DNA of 64,000 nucleotides, from contig CAIWXW010000087.1 in assembly GCA_903916755.1 (NCBI GenBank), forward strand, positions 62,001 through 126,000. Reading direction: 5' to 3'. The DNA comes from an uncultured Opitutaceae bacterium (GTDB taxonomy: Bacteria; Verrucomicrobiota; Verrucomicrobiia; Opitutales; Opitutaceae). Both the position numbers and the translations under genes were made by a program. The notes below the pieces were generated by a model. It was given only the letters and a program-made list of their open reading frames with translations. It was not told where the DNA came from and ran no database searches. Shown piece after piece: positions 17,307 to 25,088 of the stretch. The stretch's first letter is position 1; each line of letters begins with the position of its first letter.

Positions 17307-18232
17307 CCCGCCTCTCCATCGTGGTCGCGGCCTACAACGAGGAAACGAACCTTCCTCTGCTGCATCAGCGCGTGCTGGCAGTGAACTGGTCCGGCCTCGG
17401 CCTTGAACCCGAGTTCGTCTACGTCGACGACCACTCCAGTGATGGAACCTCCGATGTCTTGGCCCGATTCGGCGCGCAGGATCCGCGGGTTAAGGTCCTG
17501 CGCTTCTCTCGAAATTTCGGCAGCCACAAGGCCTTCACCGCCGGCCTTGAGCATTGCACGGGCGACGCCGCGGTCATCCTCGCCGCCGACCTGCAGGATC
17601 CGCCTGAGACCATCCCCCTCCTGGTGGAAAAATGGCAGCATGGCGCGCGTGTAGTCTGGGCCCAACGCAGCGACCGCGAAGGCGAGTCGCTGACGACCCG
17701 GCTCTTTTCCCGGTTATATTACCACCTGATGCGCCGTTTCGCCGAGGTGCGCCCGCCGCCGAAGGGCGCGGACTTCCTGCTGGTGGACCGCCAGGTGATC
17801 AATGCCCTCAAGGCCGCGCCGGAAAAGCATACGTCGCTGCTTTCCCTGATCCAATGGATGGGATTCGACCAGGATTACATTGAATACACCAAGGTGGCCC
17901 GCCACAGCGGACGATCAAAGTGGACGCTGCGAAAGAAGTTCAAACTCGCGGTCGATTCCTTCGTCAGTTTCTCCTACGCGCCGGTGAGGCTGATGTCCGC
18001 CGTGGGATTGGTCTTTGCCTTGAGCGGCTTTCTCTACGCGACCGTCATCATCGCACGCTCAATGATCCACGGCATTCCCGTGCAGGGATGGGCTTCGCTG
18101 ATGTGCGTGCTGTTGATCGTCTCGGGCGTGCAATTGGTGATGCTCGGAGTCCTGGGCGAATATCTGTGGCGCGCTTTCGACGAGATCCGCGGACGCCCGC
18201 GGTATATCGTGGAGCGACGGATCAATCTTTAA
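17303..18232 (+). CDS. GtrB/ArnC-like polyprenyl-phosphate glycosyltransferase (GT2)
   Basis: A 309-residue family-2 glycosyltransferase. The GT-A domain has VVAAYNEETNLP, VYVDDHSSDGT and the metal-site region AADLQDPPE. Two C-terminal membrane segments lie at about 231-255 and 263-290. This layout is that of GtrB, ArnC and related enzymes that load a sugar onto undecaprenyl phosphate on the cytoplasmic face. It is the last gene of the operon and runs 11 bases past the stop of the convergent lectin gene. A GtrA flippase lies 11 kb away (29253-29648). I infer that this enzyme provides carrier-linked sugar for the GT-C enzymes of the window. Confidence 0.88.
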   Translation: MTRLSIVVAAYNEETNLPLLHQRVLAVNWSGLGLEPEFVYVDDHSSDGTSDVLARFGAQDPRVKVLRFSRNFGSHKAFTAGLEHCTGDAAVILAADLQDPPETIPLLVEKWQHGARVVWAQRSDREGESLTTRLFSRLYYHLMRRFAEVRPPPKGADFLLVDRQVINALKAAPEKHTSLLSLIQWMGFDQDYIEYTKVARHSGRSKWTLRKKFKLAVDSFVSFSYAPVRLMSAVGLVFALSGFLYATVIIARSMIHGIPVQGWASLMCVLLIVSGVQLVMLGVLGEYLWRAFDEIRGRPRYIVERRINL

Positions 18233-19406
18233 GCAGACCCGCCGCCGGCAGCGTGGCGAGCATCGCGGGAGTCACCGCGGCCACGGCCGTGATTTGGCCG
18301 CGAAACTCAGGTCCGGTGGTCGACCCCCCGATGAGGTTGTACCCCAGGATTATCTCGGAGGCGTTGGTGGGATGGCATGGGCTGCGGCCGGCCAGCGCCA
18401 GGCGGCCATCCAGCCAGATCGCGACGGAATCCCGCCAGCGCGATTCCGTCGCCGCAGCCTGGCCGGGCCGGTAAAGCGATCCCATGGTCAGGACCAGGTC
18501 ATGCGCGACTTTCAGGTCGATTTCAATCGGTGGGGAAACCAATCCGCCTACGGCCCAATGGTCGAAACCGAAACGAACATGATGGGCGTCGACAATCTGC
18601 GCATAGAGAAAATCGCCCTTGCCCGTGTGGCCAGTGACAATCAGCGGATCGGCCGCCGCATCGGGCACCACCGGAAAATGCACCTGCAGGCCCACCGCCC
18701 CGGGAAAGCGGGCGGCGGCCTCCGGCAAGGCGGAGCTCCACCGGCCGACCTGCAGGGCTTCAGCCAGGGCCAGACCGGGCTCCACCGGCCGGGCCGCGAC
18801 AATCTTCCCGGTAAAGAAGGGGTGCAGCAGGGCCGAGCCGATTTGGTTGGCGCCAATAAACGCGACCCCGCCCGCACCGGCATCTTGGAACACACCGCGG
18901 ACAAAAAACACCGTTTGCCCATCCAGTTCCACGAACAACAGGCGGCGCATCAGTTCAACGTCGGATGTGGCCCTTTTAGGGGCGGAGGACACCAGCGAGC
19001 CAGCGCCGATGAGAAGATGATGCGGCTTCTCCCGGTCAACCGCCACCGGCGCTGAATACACCACCCCATCCGCCGTGCTCTGCCAGCCGATCCGGATGCG
19101 GTCTAAGGCGGCATAGAAGATGAACACGCTGTCGCCATGGCCGGGCGACCCGGTCGCGACCAGCGGTTCAGCCCATCCGAGCGGACGCGCCGGCAAGACC
19201 AGCTCCATCCGAATCGGACCCGTAGCCGGCACGACGTGGGGTGCGCCCGCGGCGCGGCTCGCGGAAAGCAACATCAGGCTGAGCGGGAAGATCCCGATCC
19301 ACCGGAAGGATCCAGCCCAGCGGCACAGAGGGCGAACCGAGCTCGGTTGCCCCCGCCCTATGCAACGCTCCAGGCAGAGTCTCAGCATAGCAACGCATGC
19401 GGCCAT
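18222..19406 (-). CDS. Secreted protein of two lectin-like units
   Basis: Translation from the ATG at 19406 gives 394 residues: a positively charged N-terminus, a hydrophobic core (IGIFPLSLMLLSA, about 37-50) and a probable signal cleavage after ASRAAGA. Two beta-sandwich units follow, from about residue 64 and from about 237. The second has FGFDHWA and ends in IGGSTTGPEFRGQIT. There is no polytopic domain, so it should be exported or surface-bound. The ORF track extends to 19643 over the end of the upstream gene, where no signal peptide is visible; an ATG at 19388 is another possible start. It is the last gene of a three-gene minus-strand cassette and may bind the same glycan as its membrane partners. 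Binding is inferred. Confidence 0.72.
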   Translation of the reverse strand: MAACVAMLRLCLERCIGRGQPSSVRPLCRWAGSFRWIGIFPLSLMLLSASRAAGAPHVVPATGPIRMELVLPARPLGWAEPLVATGSPGHGDSVFIFYAALDRIRIGWQSTADGVVYSAPVAVDREKPHHLLIGAGSLVSSAPKRATSDVELMRRLLFVELDGQTVFFVRGVFQDAGAGGVAFIGANQIGSALLHPFFTGKIVAARPVEPGLALAEALQVGRWSSALPEAAARFPGAVGLQVHFPVVPDAAADPLIVTGHTGKGDFLYAQIVDAHHVRFGFDHWAVGGLVSPPIEIDLKVAHDLVLTMGSLYRPGQAAATESRWRDSVAIWLDGRLALAGRSPCHPTNASEIILGYNLIGGSTTGPEFRGQITAVAAVTPAMLATLPAAGLLKD

Positions 19407-19557
19407 CTGCGTGACTGCGAAAGGCTCCCGACTAATCCCTCCATAGGACGCCGTCCCGGCTGCTTGCGAGCGGCATATTCCAACGTCGGAGGCCGGACGC
19501 CCAAGCCGAGAGCGCCACCGGGGCCGCGATCCCGGCGCTTCACCCTCGGCGTTTCCG

Positions 19558-22536
19558 TCAATTACCGGCCCCATCTTCAATTGGAAACAGTCGCCCGGTA
19601 AATTCGGGATCGCTCGTCGAAAGGCCAATCTGGTTTCGACCAATCGTTAGCTCCTTCGGGTCGGAAGGATAGAAGTCACTCGTCTCGCTTAAGATCGACT
19701 TTCCATTGAGCCAGACCTGGATTTTGCCGCCGTCGGGGTGGGTCCAGGTCCCCTTTCCAAATTCGACGTCAATCGTCTGGTATCCGGCGCTGACCGGCAA
19801 TGGATCGCTCACCGGCCCGCCCTCCCCCCAATGGTCAAATCCAAGGCGAATCTGCCCCGGTCCCTCGTAATGCACGAAAACGCTGTCAGCCGCCCCCGCG
19901 TGGCCCGCCGTGAGCAAGGGCTCGCTTCGATTTGGCCGCGCGGTGGGAAACAGCGCCGCAAGATGGACGCGGCGACTGGGAGGCGTCCCTCCGGGCGCCG
20001 GCAGCAAGAGGGCCGGGACCGGGTCGAGCGGATAGCTTTGGCCTCCGAAAACCGGGGCGACGATCTTGTCCGGCGGCCCGTAATCGCGCCAGGCAACGAT
20101 GCGCTCGACCGCCGCGTCAAAGTACTCCGGGTGCAGATGCGGAACGATCACGCGATCAAGCATGACCAGACAAGCCTCACGCCGACGCTGGCCCTGTCCG
20201 GGGGTAGTCGACCCTGCATCCGGGCGCGCCCATTGCATCACGAGCGTATGGCGACCCGAGGCCGACACGGGCAAAGGATCAGTCCATGACCAGCCCGCCG
20301 CATCCCGCCAACCCAATGCCAGACCCTGGTCTGACCCTCGTATCGCCAGCAACCCGTGCTGGCCATCAGAACGGACCAGCGAAAGCAGGGGTTGCGCCCG
20401 GGCCGCGGCTTCGGATCCCGGAAGCCTGAAACGCAGGCCCACCACATGTTCACTGCGACCCGGCAAATCACGCTGTCCGGGTGGCGAGGCGTCGGCCGAG
20501 TTCAAGTGCGACGCGGGAGGGCCGAGGGCCGCGCGCGCCCAGGAATTCTCGACGAGGGCTCCCAGCACTGGCGATCGCATTGCTCCGCTGACCTCGTTGA
20601 GCGCCGCGGGAGCGAGGCCCAGCACCCGCCCGGAAAAACTCAGCTGCGCGGCCGTTCCACCAATGAGGTTTATCCCGAAGAAAATGTCGCGGGACGTGGC
20701 GGGCCACGCTTCCTGCTGCCAGTGAAAGACCACGCCGCCGTCGAGCACCACCAGGACCTGGTTTCGCCATCGATCGCGGGCCGGATCCTCCCTGGACCAA
20801 GCGCTATCCGGGCTCGGCAGAAGCGATCCCAACGATATCACCACCTCGTGCGTCTTGGCATAATCAATCTCGATGGGCGCGGAGATTGCGGCTCCGCTGC
20901 CCCAGTGATCGAGCCCGAAGGCGATGTGGCGTTGATCGATGTAGCGGACGAAAAGGAAATCAGCCCGGCCGGTGCGGCCGGTCGTCACGAGCGGTTCGGC
21001 GGTACCCGCCCGGTCGGACGGAAACACCAGCGACCAACGCACGGGGCCGGGGAACTGCGTGCCCGGCGCCGAATCGCGGTCCAAATCCACGGGGATCCGA
21101 TACAGCCGCATCGTCACATCATGCCGATTGATCTCGGCCCGTTGCGCCGTGTCATAGCCCTCGTATTGATAAGGTCGAAACTGGAGCGGGTGCCGATCAT
21201 GGAGCAGCGGTCGACTGGAGGGGAGCATCGGATCCAGCGGCAAACCCCATAGCGATTCGGCAAATGCCAGGCGGTAGGCATCATAGGAGTTTCCCGCGCG
21301 AACCACGCGGTCGGCCCGCCGCTGGAACTGGTCCGGGAAGACCTGCCGCAGGGGCCCGGAGAAATTTACGGCGGCCAGCAGCAAGACCATCCCGATGAAG
21401 GCCGCCGTCCAGCCACGGCGCGCATGAGAGCGCCGGGCAATGAAGCGCTCGATCCCGTAACCGGCGCAAAGGCATAGGAACGGGACGACACAGCGGACCC
21501 GCCGGCCCTGGACGGCAAAAAGGGGTATCACATCCGACAGCACGAGGAGCCCGGCCGTGACTAGCCCAAGGCCGCCGGCATACCAGGCCAGACGCCCAAA
21601 ACGCCGTTCGCGGCAGGCAGTCCAGAGCGCATACGCCAAAGCGGCCAGCCAAACCAGGAGGAGCCCGCCCTCCCCGTACCAAAGATATCCCCCCATCACC
21701 CGATGCCCGAACGGGAAATCTCCCTTGGCGATCACGCCCCACTTGTAATCCTCCGCCACCAGATCGATCCCAAGCAGGTGCCCCGCCGCCACAATGGGGA
21801 GAATCGAACCCACCAGACCGGTGCCCGACCAGAAGGCGCGGCTCCAGAAGCGGGATCCATTCCCCGCACCCAGCAGGGTGTAGAGGATCAGCATGCAGCC
21901 GCCGAGCAGCCAGTAACCGTTATAGACGAGGAAGCCCACGCCCGCGGCCGCCCCGACCAGGAGTGAATTGCGGACGGTGGCCTTTCCCAGGGCCAGCAGC
22001 AGCGCGGCCAGCATCGCGCAAAGGGCGATATCATACGGAAAAAAGTGTCGGGAGTAATAGAAGAGGCTGTTGGCTCCCGCTGCCAGGAAGGCGCACCACA
22101 GCGCCTCCGCCTCCCCAGCCCCGGCCTTTCGGGCCACGCGCCAGAGGAGATAGATCGCCAGCACGGAAAAGAGGCCAAAGTAGGCGGCGACCACCGCCGG
22201 GCGCGGGCCCGCCCATTCCTCATACAGGCCTGGCGGCACGCTGAACCACCGAAAGAGAATGTGGTCAGGATGGCCGAGGAGTTCTTCTCCGGCTTCGTGC
22301 CATTGGCCATGCAGAAGGTACCGGGCGGCGAGCCGACCGTCCGTATAGCGATCCTCGTCCGGCCAAAAGCCCTGCCCGCCCAGACTGGCCAGCCAGACCC
22401 GCAATGCGAACGAGACAAGTAACAACGCGGCCAGGAAGCGTCGATAGGATCGCGAACTGCTTACTCCAGGGGAAGAGGACTCAGGGTGCCGGCTAGTCAA
22501 GGCCATGAAGAAGGATCGCTTCGCTCCCGTTGGCAA
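19558..22536 (-). CDS. ArnT/GT39-like membrane glycosyltransferase with three lectin-like units
   Basis: A 992-residue protein. Residues 1 to about 460 form a polytopic domain with the first-loop motif FWPDEDRYTDGR, the Asp-Glu signature of GT39/ArnT-like enzymes that use polyprenyl-phosphate sugars. The stretch AAYFGLFSVLAIYLLWR and FYYSRHFFPYD are shared with the 29746-31665 protein. Lectin-like units start at about 497, 699 and 857. The middle unit is divergent (GLLAIRG..GWRDAAGW). The last has LGFDHWGEGG and ends in IGLSTSDPEFTG. The gene starts six bases after the upstream GT-C gene ends. ATGs at 22536 and 22506 are both possible starts. The two C-terminal units closely match those of the 31662-35039 protein although the membrane domains differ. 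Confidence 0.82.
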   Translation of the reverse strand: MPTGAKRSFFMALTSRHPESSSPGVSSSRSYRRFLAALLLVSFALRVWLASLGGQGFWPDEDRYTDGRLAARYLLHGQWHEAGEELLGHPDHILFRWFSVPPGLYEEWAGPRPAVVAAYFGLFSVLAIYLLWRVARKAGAGEAEALWCAFLAAGANSLFYYSRHFFPYDIALCAMLAALLLALGKATVRNSLLVGAAAGVGFLVYNGYWLLGGCMLILYTLLGAGNGSRFWSRAFWSGTGLVGSILPIVAAGHLLGIDLVAEDYKWGVIAKGDFPFGHRVMGGYLWYGEGGLLLVWLAALAYALWTACRERRFGRLAWYAGGLGLVTAGLLVLSDVIPLFAVQGRRVRCVVPFLCLCAGYGIERFIARRSHARRGWTAAFIGMVLLLAAVNFSGPLRQVFPDQFQRRADRVVRAGNSYDAYRLAFAESLWGLPLDPMLPSSRPLLHDRHPLQFRPYQYEGYDTAQRAEINRHDVTMRLYRIPVDLDRDSAPGTQFPGPVRWSLVFPSDRAGTAEPLVTTGRTGRADFLFVRYIDQRHIAFGLDHWGSGAAISAPIEIDYAKTHEVVISLGSLLPSPDSAWSREDPARDRWRNQVLVVLDGGVVFHWQQEAWPATSRDIFFGINLIGGTAAQLSFSGRVLGLAPAALNEVSGAMRSPVLGALVENSWARAALGPPASHLNSADASPPGQRDLPGRSEHVVGLRFRLPGSEAAARAQPLLSLVRSDGQHGLLAIRGSDQGLALGWRDAAGWSWTDPLPVSASGRHTLVMQWARPDAGSTTPGQGQRRREACLVMLDRVIVPHLHPEYFDAAVERIVAWRDYGPPDKIVAPVFGGQSYPLDPVPALLLPAPGGTPPSRRVHLAALFPTARPNRSEPLLTAGHAGAADSVFVHYEGPGQIRLGFDHWGEGGPVSDPLPVSAGYQTIDVEFGKGTWTHPDGGKIQVWLNGKSILSETSDFYPSDPKELTIGRNQIGLSTSDPEFTGRLFPIEDGAGN

Positions 22537-22542
22537 TCGGGA

Positions 22543-24972
22543 TCATGCACCGCCGGCCGGCTTGGCGTCGCTTGAAACTCGGCTGATCGCTTCGGGGAAT
22601 TCCTGCTCACAGGATGATGCCCCGATGCCGTTCTGCCCGATGTAAATATCCCGAGGATCGGCCGGATAGGCGGGGACCCGGGCGGTCCATACCCTTTTGC
22701 CGTCGAGGTCGACATCCAGCTCGGCCTTCGCGCCCGGTTCGGGCCCAAAGGGGGCCAGCGACGGCATCAGGATTCGCAGGCGATGACCGGCGCCCTCGGC
22801 GACCGGAACGTCCCCGCTCTCCCATAGGCCAATCCCCCAGTGGTCATAACAGAAATGCACCACTCCCGGCCGCACGAATCGCAAGAACAGGACATCACCC
22901 CGCCCGGTTTCCCCGGTGACGAGCAAAGGCAAACCGCGGTTGATCACGCCGCTCGGAAAAGACAGCTTCAGTTGCACCACTCCATCGCCGGTCGTCCCTT
23001 CGGGCGGCGGGGTATATGGCATGCGGCGGACTGACAGGATTGTGCCGGAAAATGGGGGAAAGGGGGCGCCGGCCCGGTGGTCGGCAACGTGCAGGCTGCC
23101 CGGCGATCCATCGTAGAAATAGCGGCGCGCATCGAAGGCAGTTTGCCCGTCGAGCGAGATCCGCAAACCCCGTGAGATGTCCGCCACCGCCGCATGGCTC
23201 TTGCCATCGAAGTACGGGTGGCCCAGCGGCGGGAACAAGGACCCCATCTGCACCTGCAGCCGATGAACCGTCCCAAAATCGACCGGAAGGAGGGGGCTCC
23301 AGTCCACGGCATAGTTCGTGTGGTGAAAACCCAGCTTCACATGCTGTCGGTCGATATAGTTCACCAGCACGTAGTCAGACTCATAGTCCCAGCCGGTGGT
23401 CAGCAGGAGCTGAAGCTTGCCGTCGAGGCCACGGGGAAAGCGCAGCGCAATCTCCAACGGCCCGAATTGGGTGCCTCCTAGCCGTTCAGCCGCGTAAACC
23501 GGCAGATCGAATCCATGGGACAGACGCCGATACAAAGCGGAATTCGACTGCCGGAGCAGATCATGCACCTGGAAGTTGAGCATCACGCCCACGAACACGC
23601 TGAAGGCGGCGGCCAGGCCGCCGACCCAGCGCAGGCCGGTTCGCCACGGGGATGCGACCAGCCTCTCCGCTCCCAGCAGACCGATGCAGGCCAGGAGCAT
23701 GAGGGTCGGCGTGAAGTCGACCATGTACCGGCCGGTCGCCGATACGAACGTCAGCAGCAGGCCGCAGACGGAGGCAAAGAAAAGCGCGGTCGTGCCGACA
23801 AAGGCCCGCAGGTCCCGCGCCTGCGCCTCCGATCGCCGCTGCCAGGCCAGCGGCGCCAGGAACGCCAGCCACGCAAAGGGGAAATTGGCGAACAGGCCAT
23901 AGACGTATTCGATTCCCGAATAGGCCGCGGGCACCGGCGGCGGGTGAATCATCTTGGCAAAGGGGAAATAGCGGCTCCATTGCGCAGGGGCAAAAAAGTA
24001 GACGATGGCGTTGAACTTCACCAAGCGCAGGCTGAATAGCTTGCCGACCGCGCCGTAGGGGTTGGTGAACTGGTAGGTGGTCCCGAACTCAAAAGGGTCG
24101 CCGAATCGCGCGAAATTATACCAGGCGAGCCCGGCCATGACCAAGGCGAAGCCTCCCCCCAGGGCGGCGGCCCGCCCCCACCATTGCCGGTTCGGGATCC
24201 ACCGCCAGTGACCTTCCCGTCGCCCGCGCCACCAAAGGGCGCACCCGGGAACCGCGAATGCTGCCACCCCCGCCACATAGTTGGCCCGCGCCCCCACCGC
24301 GAGTCCGAGGCAGAGTCCCGCGGCGAACAGCCACGCGGCCATCCGCCGGGAATGCCAGGCCCGATAGATGCAACCCAGCATGAGCATCGCCAGGCAATAG
24401 CCCGCGGCGATCGGCTCCTCCCACAAACTCGGACGTCGCAGCACCGCATGGGTCATCGCCGCCAGTCCGAGGACCGAAATTCCCGCCACCAGCACGACCG
24501 CGCCCGAGTCGGGAAAATAGCGCCGCCGCAATGCCAGCCACAGCACGGCCGAGGCCACAAAGCCGCCGCCGGTAAAAATCAGGACCGCGTAATTCTGGGG
24601 CAAGTCGTGCCGGGTCAGCCACCGCCATGGCAGCCGCAACACGACGACCGGGGTTACGCCGTAATTGATGTAGATGTGGCCATGATAGAGAGAGGTGTCG
24701 TGCGGCAGTTCCGCGCCGTTACGCTGGCGCGGATCGAAGGGATCCTTGGCCGCGAGCAACCGGGGATCGGGCGCAATCGGCAGGTAGAGGTGGCCATGGA
24801 GGAATCCGTCCGTCAGCAGCTGGTAGTAGTCTCCTTGCGCCTCCGACGGGAACAGCGGCTGCGCGTCCGTGGTGTTGCTCGTGACCGTCCAGCGGTAAAA
24901 GAGCAGGATGGCCGTCACCAGGCAGAGCGCGAGCACCTGATCCCGCCGGGTCGCGGCGATTTCCGGTTTCAA
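22543..24972 (-). CDS. GT-C-like polytopic membrane protein with two lectin-like units
   Basis: An 809-residue protein of the same family as the genes at 602, 4077 and 31662. The first loop has GDYYQLLTDGF, LLAAKDPFDP and IYINYGVTPVV, and the membrane domain runs to about residue 490. Unit 1 (from about 504) is the juxtamembrane type with FPPLGHPYFDG before the LDG turn. Unit 2 (from about 662) has CYDHWGIG and ends in IGASSCEQEF. The Asp of GDYY is a candidate catalytic or metal residue and is kept here. The gene heads a three-gene minus-strand cassette and is divergent from the 25089 gene, so the promoter should lie in 24973-25088; I saw no convincing boxes there. Confidence 0.8.
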   Translation of the reverse strand: MKPEIAATRRDQVLALCLVTAILLFYRWTVTSNTTDAQPLFPSEAQGDYYQLLTDGFLHGHLYLPIAPDPRLLAAKDPFDPRQRNGAELPHDTSLYHGHIYINYGVTPVVVLRLPWRWLTRHDLPQNYAVLIFTGGGFVASAVLWLALRRRYFPDSGAVVLVAGISVLGLAAMTHAVLRRPSLWEEPIAAGYCLAMLMLGCIYRAWHSRRMAAWLFAAGLCLGLAVGARANYVAGVAAFAVPGCALWWRGRREGHWRWIPNRQWWGRAAALGGGFALVMAGLAWYNFARFGDPFEFGTTYQFTNPYGAVGKLFSLRLVKFNAIVYFFAPAQWSRYFPFAKMIHPPPVPAAYSGIEYVYGLFANFPFAWLAFLAPLAWQRRSEAQARDLRAFVGTTALFFASVCGLLLTFVSATGRYMVDFTPTLMLLACIGLLGAERLVASPWRTGLRWVGGLAAAFSVFVGVMLNFQVHDLLRQSNSALYRRLSHGFDLPVYAAERLGGTQFGPLEIALRFPRGLDGKLQLLLTTGWDYESDYVLVNYIDRQHVKLGFHHTNYAVDWSPLLPVDFGTVHRLQVQMGSLFPPLGHPYFDGKSHAAVADISRGLRISLDGQTAFDARRYFYDGSPGSLHVADHRAGAPFPPFSGTILSVRRMPYTPPPEGTTGDGVVQLKLSFPSGVINRGLPLLVTGETGRGDVLFLRFVRPGVVHFCYDHWGIGLWESGDVPVAEGAGHRLRILMPSLAPFGPEPGAKAELDVDLDGKRVWTARVPAYPADPRDIYIGQNGIGASSCEQEFPEAISRVSSDAKPAGGA

Positions 24973-25088
24973 GATCTGCCAGCAGAGGCATCAGCGATTG
25001 TCCTGACAAGTACCAAACCTGACCCCATACCGCGCCGCTCACAGTACTCGACATGCCGGCGTCGAAACGATCAATTCGGAGCCCGCTG

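Noticed and set aside
24973-25088. Promoter boxes in the divergent region between the 22543 and 25089 genes
   Set aside because: A promoter must exist nearby, but no pair of -35 and -10 boxes with good spacing could be read with confidence.
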